A stretch of DNA of 33,345 bases from an archaeon (lineage in GTDB: Archaea > Halobacteriota > Syntropharchaeia > Alkanophagales > Methanospirareceae): NCBI GenBank assembly GCA_030019325.1, contig JASEFB010000003.1, positions 1 to 33,345 on the forward strand, read 5' to 3'. Position numbers and translations under genes: made by a program. The notes under the pieces are model-generated. The model saw only the letters and a program-made list of their open reading frames with translations. It did not search any database and was not told the DNA's origin. This document shows positions 1-7,712 of the stretch, piece by piece (position 1 is the first letter of the stretch; every line of letters starts with the position of its first letter).

Positions 1-130
1 CCGCTACTGTTTTCTGCGAAACGCCACAGAATAGCAAGAATACAACCATCACCCATCGGATTATCCGAGATGATGGGTTCGACCCTAAAAACTCACTTGA
101 CACGTTTATAATTATCTCTTTCTGGTTCAT
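1..130 (-). CDS. N-terminal part of an unidentified gene, cut by the left edge
   Basis: An open frame starts at ATG 130 on the minus strand and runs off the window after 43 codons. A strong ribosome site (GGAGGTGG, about 131-138) sits directly before the start, and a TATA-like box lies upstream at 155-163. The visible peptide begins MNQKEIIINV and contains a segment ending GVSQKTVA, which resembles the turn and recognition helix of a helix-turn-helix domain, as found at the start of transposases and regulators. Too little is present to name it. A transposase or a DNA-binding protein is the best guess. Confidence 0.5.
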   Translation of the reverse strand, partial: MNQKEIIINVSSEFLGSNPSSRIIRWVMVVFLLFCGVSQKTVA

Positions 131-154
131 ACCACCTCCATTGGAAGGAAGGGC

Positions 155-163
155 TATTTAAAA
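155..163 (-). promoter_or_regulatory. TATA box for the left-edge gene
   Basis: The minus strand reads TTTTTAAATAG here, about 25-33 bases before ATG 130. It separates that gene from the 68-residue gene upstream of it, so the left-edge gene probably has its own promoter. Confidence 0.45.
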
Positions 164-218
164 ATGACGATAAATGACGGGTGGACAAAGAGTTGAATGT
201 GTACCTGCTACTCTTAAG

Positions 219-425
219 TTACTGCGCCAAAACCGGAAATGAATTTTGTCTGGGTTTCTTCAATTGCAACAATTGATGAGAAGCAAACATCTCCCTCACT
301 TTCTCACCGGATATCATCGAATAATCCCTTTCTATAAGCGCTTTTATCTCTTCTTTCATCCCCTGCTCCAATTTCCGTCTTATCATATTGAATCTCTCTT
401 CCTTATTCAATTCTGAGCCACGCAT
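219..425 (-). CDS. Small hypothetical protein following the DUF1670 gene (68 aa)
   Basis: The ATG at 425 lies 9 bases after an AGGAGGT ribosome site embedded in the end of the DUF1670 gene. A GTG at 431 is only 3 bases from that site and less likely. The two genes are separated by 2 bases, so they are surely co-transcribed. The protein is charged and helical (KEERFNMIRRKLEQGMKEE), with no membrane segment or catalytic motif. I do not recognise the family. Its tight link to a putative DNA-binding DUF1670 protein suggests a partner or modulator of it; that is inference. Confidence 0.6.
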   Translation of the reverse strand: MRGSELNKEERFNMIRRKLEQGMKEEIKALIERDYSMISGEKVREMFASHQLLQLKKPRQNSFPVLAQ

Positions 426-427
426 CT

Positions 428-1243
428 TCACATTACCTCCTTTACTCTGGCTCTTTCCTTGCTCAAAGTTTTTTTCCCAGAATACCTGCTGAGGATCTCC
501 CCTAGCCTCTGCTTGCAGTCCTCGTCCTCTTTATACCTTCCATATAGTTCCAGATATTCCCTCACCAATCTCTCAGAATGCTCTGTTATCCTCCTGACCT
601 GGTCGATGCTATATCCTTCATTATGAAGCGCAGCAACTCTTGAGAACTCCTTGAGATAACGAGCAATGGAGTCCGATGAATGCCTTGTATTTCGTTTTAT
701 ATCGGTGAACTCATACCCTTTCAGGTACAATTCCACTATTTTAGCTTTATGCGATGTCCCCGGACCGATATCCATTCTGTTTCCCCTGGTTGGAACGATA
801 AGGTCCTCTTCAAGCAGCTCCTTTATGCATCTTCCGATGGTCTTTATACTCTCGTTCAGGAGTATGCTGAGGTCTGCCTGTGTCAGTAGCGTTCCCTGTT
901 CAAGAGCTTCGTTCGCCAATCGGACTATCCGGTTCTTTAGCAGTTCCCTTTGTGATTTTTTCGCATCTTCCACGTCATCCTGCGAGAACATGGTTAGTTT
1001 CACTGTTTTGAAGCTCATTTCATCGGTTTTAACGCCCGGTGGGATGTTGGATCTAACTGCCCGGTAGAACAACTGCCCTTCTATCAAATCTCCTCTCGCT
1101 TCATTCACAAACACCTCGATGTCACTTGCTAAAGACCGGCAAACCGCCATTGAGAACTCATACTCAGTCTTCAGATAACCAAGCCACTCCTCTTTTAGAC
1201 CTCTCTTCACTATACCTGCATAACTCTCCCTTTCGTTGGGCAT
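428..1243 (-). CDS. DUF1670-like, HTH-rich putative DNA-binding protein (271 aa)
   Basis: The protein resembles the archaeal DUF1670 family, whose function is unknown. The N-terminal half (KEEWLGYLKTEYEFS and the following segment) carries the family-like part. The C-terminal half looks like successive helix-turn-helix units: LTQADLSILLNESIKTIGR, a second around FTDIKRNTRHSSDSIARYL, and a third around YSIDQVRRITEHSERLVREY. This suggests sequence-specific DNA binding. I chose ATG 1243 because a longer frame would need a TTG start at 1300 and would leave almost no room for a promoter against the divergent PIN gene. It forms a two-gene unit with the small gene at 219-425. A regulator or a mobile-element accessory protein are both possible. 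Confidence 0.6.
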   Translation of the reverse strand: MPNERESYAGIVKRGLKEEWLGYLKTEYEFSMAVCRSLASDIEVFVNEARGDLIEGQLFYRAVRSNIPPGVKTDEMSFKTVKLTMFSQDDVEDAKKSQRELLKNRIVRLANEALEQGTLLTQADLSILLNESIKTIGRCIKELLEEDLIVPTRGNRMDIGPGTSHKAKIVELYLKGYEFTDIKRNTRHSSDSIARYLKEFSRVAALHNEGYSIDQVRRITEHSERLVREYLELYGRYKEDEDCKQRLGEILSRYSGKKTLSKERARVKEVM

Positions 1244-1316
1244 TTTGGTCCCCCTGTCGAAAATAACTATGGACTCTACCTTTTCTAACCTTATGCCCAA
1301 ATGGGAAGTTAGGAAT

Positions 1317-1742
1317 ATGAGAAATAAAAAGATGAACTACCTTCTCGATACGAAGGCACTGATCGCATTCTTTAATAATGAAGACGGTGCGGATAAAGTC
1401 GAGGTGATTCTAAAAGAGATCGATGAAACCAGAGCGGATGGATTTATAAGTGCTATTACGATTACGGAACTCTACTATCTCTATTCGAAGCGTGTAGGAG
1501 AACGAGTTGCGAAGGAACGGGTAGAGCAGCTAAGGCGCTCGAATTTACAGGTAGTTCCGATAAACGAGGATATAGCGATGAAGGCGGGGGAATACAAAAT
1601 TCAGGCAATTCCAATAGCTGATGCGTTGATCGCGGCAAGCGCATATTTCATTGATGCACCGGTGGTAACCGATGATGAGCATTTTGAAAAGGTGAATGTA
1701 CAGGTTCTGAGATTTCGAGGGCATGGCTCGAAGAAAGAATAA
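1317..1742 (+). CDS. PIN-domain (VapC-like) ribonuclease (141 aa)
   Basis: PIN-domain proteins are Mg-dependent ribonucleases, often the toxins of VapBC pairs. The acidic residues expected are visible: D in NYLLDTKALIAFF at the N-terminus, E in ITITELYYL, D in IPIADALIAA and D in VVTDDEHF. Length matches VapC. ATG 1317 has a weak AGGA six bases upstream; ATG 1332 (protein beginning MNYLLDT) is also possible. No VapB-type antitoxin gene is adjacent: the neighbour on the left is the divergent DUF1670 gene and on the right a convergent radical SAM gene. It may be a solitary toxin, or its antitoxin may lie elsewhere. Confidence 0.8.
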   Translation: MRNKKMNYLLDTKALIAFFNNEDGADKVEVILKEIDETRADGFISAITITELYYLYSKRVGERVAKERVEQLRRSNLQVVPINEDIAMKAGEYKIQAIPIADALIAASAYFIDAPVVTDDEHFEKVNVQVLRFRGHGSKKE

Positions 1743-1776
1743 CCGCTGAACTTTTTACAATAACTACGTTATTATA

Positions 1777-2829
1777 TCAAATCAGTCCAAGCAAGTGCTT
1801 ATTACCGATGTTCACATTGTTCAGGTGTCTTTTCGCCGCTTCATAGCATTGGTACGCCTGCTCTCTCGGCGTGATTGGCATATCGCGCATATAGAAATCG
1901 GGATGGAATACAAGGAGTGAATAGGGTATATCAGGATTAATGTTCGCGATAAAGGAAGCGATGTGTTCCACCTCTTGCTCGTCTATGTAGAATGGCACGA
2001 GCAACGTCGTAGCGGTGAGAACAGGTGGAGCTGACTGTTCAAAGAATTCAGTTGCTATCAGCTCGAAGTTTTCGTACGCCCGCTCATTAGGAACACCACT
2101 CAGTGCTCTACTCAGGTTTGGGTCAAATGCCTTGAGGTCGAATTTTACAATTCCACCGCTTTTGAACGATAGTTCCGCTGCACGCCTCACCAGACTCCTG
2201 TTGCCACAGCCGTTCCATTCCCAACATATCCTGAGGTTTTTATCTGCTAAAATCGCCTCTGAAGCACGCAGAGCAAAAGGGAGCTGTGGTTCTGGACTTC
2301 CACCAAAGTAGCAGACGCAATACGCATTTCCGCGCTGTTTCACGCGTGAAACAAATTCTGTTACGCTTACCGGCTTGATCATCCTGAACTCCTTATGCGA
2401 TGCATTTTGACAGAAGATGCAATCAAAGTTGCAGCTATAGAAGAATACCGCGATGTTTACCTTTGCGTAGTGCGCAGAGCCTGGACAGAACCATGCAGCA
2501 CAACAGTTTGTTGGTAAAGGGTCAATATAGGCATAGAGTAATGCATGGCCGTCGGGTATTAAAGACTTTAACTGCCCGTTGACGTTCTCTTTCAGCCCGC
2601 AGTAGCTTCTCTCTCCTTCAGCAATAACACACCCATTCGAGCACAGGTTACATGGTATCCCGCCGTCACTCTTTGGCGGTTCTACAGGTAAACCGTATTT
2701 CGCTCTTATCTGTTTATGCGCAGCCAACGCATAATCCAGTGCATCCTCTCTGTCACTCCGTATGCAGTCAACACAGACTTGCAACGTTGCTGATGCAGTT
2801 TCCTTACCGCAGAGCACACAGTCTTCCAT
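1777..2829 (-). CDS. Radical SAM protein, PflA-like (350 aa)
   Basis: The radical SAM cluster motif C-x3-C-x2-C is present at C133, C137 and C140 (YSCNFDCIFCQ), which would bind a 4Fe-4S cluster and cleave S-adenosylmethionine. An N-terminal zinc-ribbon-like section has paired cysteines at C4/C7 and C19/C22, and a second Cys group lies at C60, C63, C67 and C77. The layout resembles pyruvate formate-lyase-activating-enzyme-like archaeal proteins (COG1180/COG1313 type), but the substrate is unknown. It is a single gene, convergent with the PIN gene and divergent from the secreted-protein gene at 3021. Confidence is high for radical SAM and low for any specific reaction. Confidence 0.85.
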   Translation of the reverse strand: MEDCVLCGKETASATLQVCVDCIRSDREDALDYALAAHKQIRAKYGLPVEPPKSDGGIPCNLCSNGCVIAEGERSYCGLKENVNGQLKSLIPDGHALLYAYIDPLPTNCCAAWFCPGSAHYAKVNIAVFFYSCNFDCIFCQNASHKEFRMIKPVSVTEFVSRVKQRGNAYCVCYFGGSPEPQLPFALRASEAILADKNLRICWEWNGCGNRSLVRRAAELSFKSGGIVKFDLKAFDPNLSRALSGVPNERAYENFELIATEFFEQSAPPVLTATTLLVPFYIDEQEVEHIASFIANINPDIPYSLLVFHPDFYMRDMPITPREQAYQCYEAAKRHLNNVNIGNKHLLGLI

Positions 2830-3000
2830 TGATTAATCTTAGTTGTTTTGCCAGAATAAAATTCATATTATCTATCCCGTTTTCTCGCAGTTTTCGCTCA
2901 TTTCACTCAAATGCCAGATTTTTCCGCATGTGATGAGAATAATAAAGCTTTTAAGAGTATACTGACATTCTAATTAAAGCCTGAATTTCTGAGAAGAAAG

Positions 3001-3010
3001 AGGAGGTGAG
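3001..3010 (+). promoter_or_regulatory. Strong ribosome binding site of the PGF-CTERM gene
   Basis: AGGAGGTGAG is a near-perfect match to the anti-Shine-Dalgarno sequence, 10 bases before ATG 3021. It fixes the start, and the signal peptide begins exactly there. Confidence 0.7.
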
Positions 3011-3020
3011 ATAAAAAGAA

Positions 3021-3800
3021 ATGAACCGTAAAAATACACAAATAGTCGCGCTATTGATTGGTGCGATAATACTTCTGATACCTTCTGTCTGTACAGCCGT
3101 GTGCCCTGAGGGATGCACCTGTTTGACTGAAGCAGAAGCAAATAAGCTCGGCTATACACTCTGTGAAGGCATAAAGAAAATCTGTGGCTATGACCAGTAT
3201 CAGAACCCCATGTACTGCTATCAGAAACCCACCGTCACGCCTATTCCTACTCCCGTATGTCCGGAGGAATGCACCTGTTTAACCGTTGAAGAAGCGAATA
3301 AACTCGGCTTTGCTCCGTGCAAAGGGGAGAAGATATTCTGTGGGTATGATCAATATCAGAAGCCCATGTATTGCTATGAGAAACCGGCTCCAGCTGCAAA
3401 GGCTCTTCCTTTAGAGAGCCTTTCAGTTGAAATTGTCCCAGAAAACGTAACTGCAAAACCGGGAGATACCGTGACTTACAAGATAAAAGTCGAATGGATC
3501 CCCGAGACTTGGGAAGGAACCATGGATATTAATATAACAATCAATGCATTTGGCTTCGAAAAGACCTTTGAATATCCTTCAATCCCCGTAACAGACGTAC
3601 CACCACTTGTACAAGAAATTCCGATTACCATTCCTGATAATGCCCCGCCTTCGGTCTACAAAGCCAAAGTAATCGTAAAAGCGGGCGATAAAACAGCTAC
3701 AGACGAGACGAGTTTGACCTTAAAAGTGCCGGGATTCGAAGCGGTATTCGCGTTCGCCGGATTGCTAGCAGTCGCTTACTTAGTGCGGAAAAGAAGATAA
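3021..3800 (+). CDS. Secreted Cys-rich protein with PGF-CTERM sorting signal (259 aa)
   Basis: An N-terminal signal peptide (residues 1-26, IVALLIGAIILLIPSVCTA) is followed by two near-identical Cys-rich modules of about 44 residues. Each has the pattern CPEgCTCL...NKLG...C.G...CGYDQYQ.PMYCY.KP, with a short Pro/Thr linker between them. A beta-rich domain follows (about residues 130-235, with TAKPGDTVTYKIKVEW), which resembles an Ig-like or NEW3-type fold. The C-terminus is a textbook PGF-CTERM tail: PGFEAVF, a hydrophobic helix and the basic end RKRR. In archaea such tails are processed by archaeosortase A and the protein is lipid-anchored to the outer membrane face. The duplicated modules may form disulfides or bind metal. 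Its ligand is unknown. Confidence 0.85.
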   Translation: MNRKNTQIVALLIGAIILLIPSVCTAVCPEGCTCLTEAEANKLGYTLCEGIKKICGYDQYQNPMYCYQKPTVTPIPTPVCPEECTCLTVEEANKLGFAPCKGEKIFCGYDQYQKPMYCYEKPAPAAKALPLESLSVEIVPENVTAKPGDTVTYKIKVEWIPETWEGTMDINITINAFGFEKTFEYPSIPVTDVPPLVQEIPITIPDNAPPSVYKAKVIVKAGDKTATDETSLTLKVPGFEAVFAFAGLLAVAYLVRKRR

Positions 3801-3809
3801 AACACCGTA

Positions 3810-3835
3810 ATTTCTTTTTTCTTTTTTTCTTTTTT
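3810..3835 (+). terminator. Oligo-T terminator after the PGF-CTERM gene
   Basis: Several T runs in close succession (tttctttttt type) begin about 12 bases after the stop codon. Oligo-T tracts are the usual intrinsic termination signal of archaeal RNA polymerase. Confidence 0.55.
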
Positions 3836-3888
3836 GGCTCTTTAACTGTAAAGACGAAAGGAATTATTCGGATAAGGCGTATTTTAGG

Positions 3889-5244
3889 TTATCGTACCGC
3901 CAATCCATATTTTTCCGCTATCTCTATGAACGCCTCACTGAGATACTTTATTCTGGCCCAGCTCAACCCGTACGTATTGAACTTCCACACCCGTGTTGAA
4001 CCTGCAAATTCGCCTACAATCTTCTTTTTCTTCAATTCATCACTGAGAAAGAACCCTCTTCGCTTATGCGTCTTCGCAACACGGTCAAAGCTCTCACGGG
4101 TATTAACCTTTGAAAGTGTATGTTTACGTGGATATTCACTTGCGATTTTATTCCCTTCGATGCGCAAGAACTCGCGGATGAAGTAATTTGATTTCTTCAC
4201 CTCCTCATCCCATCGCTTAACACGTTCTTTCACCTTCGGGAACGAAGCCATCATGGAGAGCACCGTTCCGCCCATCAGCGTGCACCCCAGCAGCACCGGC
4301 TCTTTATTCTCAAAGCTCCTGCCGGAAATATCGCCTACAATATGACTACTTCTGAACACTTTGGGTGCCCATTCGTCCGTCGTGGCAAGGACGCCAGAAG
4401 GTGCAACTGCAGCCATACTCTTGTGTCCCGAACCTACAACGAAATCAGCTCCTATCTTCTTACCATTCACCGGCATCACCCCCACGGAATACGCGCCATT
4501 GTAAAGAAAAGGAATGCCGTACTCTTTCGCAACCTTTCCCACGCCCTCTACCTCATGCTCGTTCCCGTAACTGTAATCAAAATGCTCGATCATAACGAGT
4601 TTTGGCAGTTTTCCCGTTTCCTCCTTCACCTGTTCTATGGTATTCGCAACTGCATCACCGGTAATTATATGCTTCGGCCCTGAAGGCACTTCTTTAATCA
4701 CGCCGCCTGCGATTTCTACCGCTAAGAATTCGGTATAATGTGCCAAATCGGAAACGATCACGATATCGCCTTTCTCGAGGAGCGAGGAAGTAACAGCCTG
4801 AAAACCTCGTCTCGCACCAGGCACAACCCGTGCTTCGTCCATGCCCACAAACTCGGCTAATTCCGCATGAAATTCATCCACCGGCGGTTTTTTAATCTTG
4901 TCGAGCCTGCCCTCCAGACACTGATCGCAGACTGAATAGCCATCCCCGTATGCAATCAGTGCTCTTCTCGCCTCGGGCGTTAATCTTCCCCCAGGTTGGA
5001 TAGGATTGATATTTATAAATTCCTCCTCTCTCGTCCTTAATTCAAGCCCCGCACTAACATCTTGTATGGGATTACCTTTACCTTCTTTTAATTCGCGTAT
5101 GAGCGCCTCTACGCGAGCTATGCCGTTCAAAAATTGCGCTTCTTCCTGTTCATCAAGTCCGGTGGGTAATGCGTGCCGGTAAAGCTCCCGCAAGTCTTCA
5201 AGGGCGAATAACGCTTCATAGATCTTACGTACTCTTAGGTTCAT
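3889..5244 (-). CDS. pscS: O-phospho-L-seryl-tRNA:Cys-tRNA synthase with N-terminal extension (451 aa)
   Basis: SepCysS is a PLP enzyme that converts phosphoserine on tRNA-Cys to cysteine, the second step of tRNA-dependent Cys synthesis in methanogens and relatives. The PLP lysine lies in VGSGHKSMAA. The conserved Cys pair is at C106/C109 (YSVCDQCLEG), and a third Cys in VLLGCTLMGG matches the position of the third essential Cys of the Archaeoglobus enzyme. The start is an ATG at 5244. Relative to the Archaeoglobus protein, whose Cys pair is at 39/42, there are about 67 extra N-terminal residues (roughly 1-60, helical and acidic), which may be a partner-binding domain. No SepRS gene is visible nearby. 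Confidence 0.9.
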   Translation of the reverse strand: MNLRVRKIYEALFALEDLRELYRHALPTGLDEQEEAQFLNGIARVEALIRELKEGKGNPIQDVSAGLELRTREEEFININPIQPGGRLTPEARRALIAYGDGYSVCDQCLEGRLDKIKKPPVDEFHAELAEFVGMDEARVVPGARRGFQAVTSSLLEKGDIVIVSDLAHYTEFLAVEIAGGVIKEVPSGPKHIITGDAVANTIEQVKEETGKLPKLVMIEHFDYSYGNEHEVEGVGKVAKEYGIPFLYNGAYSVGVMPVNGKKIGADFVVGSGHKSMAAVAPSGVLATTDEWAPKVFRSSHIVGDISGRSFENKEPVLLGCTLMGGTVLSMMASFPKVKERVKRWDEEVKKSNYFIREFLRIEGNKIASEYPRKHTLSKVNTRESFDRVAKTHKRRGFFLSDELKKKKIVGEFAGSTRVWKFNTYGLSWARIKYLSEAFIEIAEKYGLAVR

Positions 5245-5434
5245 TTTTACATATCTCCATTCCCAAGACTTCTTTCAGCCCTTTGCAAATCCTTACATAA
5301 TACGGCGGATCGGTGAAGACCGCATAAAAGTAATTGTCAGGATAAGGTAGATTTGTTGCACTCGCTTGAAAGGCCTGTAAAGGTAGATTTGTTGTACTCG
5401 CTTGAAAGGCCTGTAGTATGTTATGGTTTTTCAT
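5225..5434 (-). pseudogene. Remnant of a DNA methyltransferase (DPPY motif fragment)
   Basis: A 69-codon frame contains NLPYPDNYFYAVFTDPPYY, which matches the motif IV region of amino-methyltransferases of the DUF1156/COG1743 kind (D-P-P-Y). Nothing else of a methylase is present on either side, and the frame then runs into a tail that overlaps the start of the SepCysS gene. The 12-residue unit preceding the motif is duplicated by a 36-bp tandem repeat. This is best read as a decayed fragment, not a functional gene, although it has an ATG at 5434. Confidence 0.6.
5345..5416. repeat. 36-bp tandem duplication inside the methylase remnant
   Basis: Two adjacent 36-base units (5345-5380 and 5381-5416), each beginning aggtagatttgttg and ending ggcctgta, differ at only two positions. 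They encode LQAFQASTTNLP and LQAFQASATNLP in frame. Confidence 0.9.
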
Positions 5435-5436
5435 TT

Positions 5437-5787
5437 TTACCCTCCTTTTTCAAGTTCTGCAAGGATTTCTCGTAATTTGGGTATCAGCTCAGGTATCTCA
5501 AGTTTTATAGCATCCCATACCAATTTGTAATCTATTCCAAAATAAGCGTGGATTAACCGATCTCTCATGCCCGCCATTCTCTTCCAGGTGATTTCAGGGT
5601 GTTTTTCTTTTAAGCCCTCAGGAATGTGTTTTGTCGCTTCCCCTATAATCTCAAACTTTCTAATCACAGCACTTGAAGTTCTATCATCTTGCGTAAGCTC
5701 TTTAAGGCTCATACCTTCTACAAACCTTTCTATAGATTCCATAGCGAGGATTATGTCTTTTAAAAAGAGTTTGTAATCTCTCTTCAT
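5437..5787 (-). CDS. hepT: HEPN-domain toxin HepT (DUF86) (116 aa)
   Basis: The protein has the helical DUF86/HepT layout, with the catalytic R-x4-H-x-Y motif in MRDRLIHAYFGIDY (about residues 73-86) and the preceding family segment KFEIIGEATKHIP. HepT proteins are HEPN ribonucleases neutralised by a cognate MntA, in studied cases by AMPylation of the motif tyrosine. The gene overlaps the 3' end of the upstream mntA by 4 bases (5784-5787), the classical arrangement. The Tyr target and the Arg/His pair are all intact, so this looks functional, in contrast to the broken nucleotidyltransferase fragments just upstream. Confidence 0.88.
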   Translation of the reverse strand: MKRDYKLFLKDIILAMESIERFVEGMSLKELTQDDRTSSAVIRKFEIIGEATKHIPEGLKEKHPEITWKRMAGMRDRLIHAYFGIDYKLVWDAIKLEIPELIPKLREILAELEKGG

Positions 5788-6080
5788 ACCATCACCACCT
5801 CCTTGAGTATCTGTTCCTTCAGCTCCTCTCTTATTGCCCTCTCGGAAACGATATCCACTTTCACATCGAGTTTTTCTTCAAGGAAGTCTGCAAGACCAAC
5901 CAAATCAAACAATGTAGCCCCCTCGTGAAAGTTTACAAGAATGTCCACATCGCTACTTACTTTCTGCTCCCCTCGAACATAAGAACCAAATACGCCCATG
6001 ATCTCCGCCTTATAGTCCTTTTTTATCTGCTCTTCTAAACTTTGGAGAATTGTTATGATTCGCTCAAGTTCTTTATTCAT
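5784..6080 (-). CDS. mntA: MNT-type nucleotidyltransferase antitoxin MntA (98 aa)
   Basis: The protein carries the minimal nucleotidyltransferase signature G-S-Y-V-R-G followed by SSDVDILV (GS-x10-D-x-D), with a third acidic position in KVDIVSE. MntA neutralises HepT, in characterised systems by transferring AMP. I chose ATG 6080, preceded by a GGGAGATGG purine-rich site; an ATG at 6089 is an alternative. A longer frame to 6215 runs antisense-like through the neighbouring remnant and lacks family similarity. It overlaps hepT by 4 bases and forms a two-gene toxin-antitoxin unit. Confidence 0.87.
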   Translation of the reverse strand: MNKELERIITILQSLEEQIKKDYKAEIMGVFGSYVRGEQKVSSDVDILVNFHEGATLFDLVGLADFLEEKLDVKVDIVSERAIREELKEQILKEVVMV

Positions 6081-6345
6081 GCCTACCATCTCCCTTTTCT
6101 TTATCATTCGATAAGTGGGTGGTAGAGGATTTAGTGATAGCTGCAGGGATTGGACTCTCAAAGGCATGTAAAATCCACCTGTCTTTGTCGGACAAGCCCC
6201 ATGCATAAGAGCCATACAAAATTATTTTCTCCGGGTTATAACGTTCTTTTAACTTATCAGCGATAAGGGGAATTGTTTCTCTTGCTTTTTCCATTGTTTC
6301 TTTAGTTTCTTCTTTCATTTCCTTACGCTGGAACTCTCCATCCAA
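6073..6345 (-). pseudogene. Truncated MNT nucleotidyltransferase remnant
   Basis: The frame starts with helical residues, then matches an MNT domain through IADKLKERYNPEKIILYG and SYAWGLSDKD. It then breaks immediately before the place where the catalytic D-x-D should stand and continues as an unrelated tail (RWILHAFESP...). Bases 6191-6280 are 93% identical (84 of 90, no gaps) to 10081-10170, the MNT domain fused to the restriction-modification protein. The missing Asp pair means no catalysis. The 3' end overlaps the start of mntA. It is a fragment of a duplicated antitoxin gene. Confidence 0.75.
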
Positions 6346-6532
6346 TTCTAACGCCCTCTTTTAGTATCGGTCGGATGTCATACCTTTTAAATATGCCTCG
6401 ATCCAGAACTTCTTTTCCATAAATAACCGTTCCATCCGCAAGAATATCTAAATTGAAATCATCCTTTACGGTGTTTTTTATTATCTCAATTATTTTCGTG
6501 ATTATTTTTTGATGCGATTCAATTAATGCCAT
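6323..6532 (-). pseudogene. Possible C-terminal fragment of a nucleotidyltransferase
   Basis: The 69-residue frame has a segment FNLDILADGTVIYGKEVLDR which resembles the C-terminal region of many MNT-type proteins (a strand followed by a D-G-x-x-x-Y turn). No GS-x-D-x-D motif is present. It begins with ATG 6532, preceded by an aaggataaaa purine stretch, and overlaps the next remnant by 23 bases. It could be an intact small gene of unknown function, but its position among other antitoxin fragments favours a relic. Confidence 0.4.
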
Positions 6533-6602
6533 TTTTATCCTTCCCTATTACTTTTATCAAATTGCTTTCTCGTTTTTTTCGCTCCCTTCAATTTGAACGG
6601 TA

Positions 6603-7706
6603 TTAAAGGAAAGTAATTTGGGACTCATCCCGTAACCCACCACGTGGTCCTTTACCACTAGTCGAAATTTTACCTTCTTCTTCCAATTCTAATAATGCTT
6701 TACGATAATCCTTTTTGCTAAAATCCGTATCCATAAGGGTTTTGTATCTAACATTTTGATAAGATAATGTTCTGCCATTAAATCGAACTAACAAAAATTC
6801 TTTAAATTTTGATAACCCACCATATCGCGTTAGACTCATTTGTCCTTCTGCGGGACCTAAATATCCAAATCTACCCTCAGTTCCTGTTTTATACATTATC
6901 TCTTTCATTAACTCGCATCCCATTGGATGATTAGTGGCATGGATAAGATAATATATAGTTTGTAATTTTTCATCTGCATTCACTTTAAAAGGAAATGTAT
7001 ATTTTACATTTGCAGCCTCATGGAGCAGATTTCTATATAATTTCAGTAACGCTTGTTCTATTGGTAAATCTTGATATTCTATATTTAATATCCCTCGAAC
7101 ATCTGGCATACCATATAACTCTTCTATACTTCTTCGATGCTTAGAACTTTTCAAAAATCTGATAACTTCGCGAATCATAAAAGTAATGAACACTTCTGTT
7201 CTCTGAATCATGAGGATGTCTTTAATTACTCCAAATGGAACACCACTTAAACCAAATGGATCAATAAAAAAGAAAGAGGGCGCTAAGCGGTCACCAACTT
7301 TCTCTACAATTTCAGATGCCACATTACCGAATTCGTCATTAATAAGCACAATATTATCTTTTATCCCCTCATATTTTTTTGGATATGCTTTGATTTCCTC
7401 GTTAACCTCATTTTCAAGACTTTCAAAGTTGTTTGTATTGTTTCCAATGAAGAAACAGGTAATTTCTCTAAGATATGAAAATTTTTCTTTCGCTCTACTT
7501 GCAGTTTCTAATGCTATTAAAGGCGATCCTTTTGATCCATCACTATACTTGCCTCGACCGGCAAAGCAATCAAAGTAGCAGATGCGAAGATGCCTCTTTC
7601 CAAGGATTCTGATCCAACCACTGAGATATTTGCTTAATATCTCATGCTTTACTTTCGTATGCTCTTTATACTCCCACTTTTCCAGTGAATCGTCAGGCAG
7701 TGGCAT
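6603..7706 (-). CDS. tcmP: TcmP-like three-Cys-motif partner protein (367 aa)
   Basis: The protein looks like the three-Cys-motif partner family. It opens with WEYKEHTKVKHEILSKYL, followed by the hallmark YFDCFAGRGKYSDGS (about residues 43-58), and later SFFFIDPFGLSGVPF, which looks like a Rossmann methyltransferase-type core. The C-terminal part (RYKTLMDTDFSKKDYRKALLELEEEGKIS) resembles a winged helix. The family is known mainly from its neighbourhood with Cys-motif, radical-SAM-like proteins (DUF5131, Gp37/Gp68); its activity is unknown. Here the gene follows a radical SAM gene by 6 bases, so the pairing is retained with a different-looking partner. It is the last gene of the RadC-to-TcmP run. 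Confidence 0.8.
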   Translation of the reverse strand: MPLPDDSLEKWEYKEHTKVKHEILSKYLSGWIRILGKRHLRICYFDCFAGRGKYSDGSKGSPLIALETASRAKEKFSYLREITCFFIGNNTNNFESLENEVNEEIKAYPKKYEGIKDNIVLINDEFGNVASEIVEKVGDRLAPSFFFIDPFGLSGVPFGVIKDILMIQRTEVFITFMIREVIRFLKSSKHRRSIEELYGMPDVRGILNIEYQDLPIEQALLKLYRNLLHEAANVKYTFPFKVNADEKLQTIYYLIHATNHPMGCELMKEIMYKTGTEGRFGYLGPAEGQMSLTRYGGLSKFKEFLLVRFNGRTLSYQNVRYKTLMDTDFSKKDYRKALLELEEEGKISTSGKGPRGGLRDESQITFL

Positions 7707-7712
7707 TTTTTA

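Noticed and set aside
5345..5416. Possible CRISPR-like repeat pair
   Set aside because: The 36-bp units are directly adjacent with no spacer and only two copies; it is a simple tandem duplication inside a coding remnant.
6080..6215. Longer N-terminus for mntA
   Set aside because: The extra residues read out of frame through the MNT remnant and have no family similarity; ATG 6080 gives the normal length.
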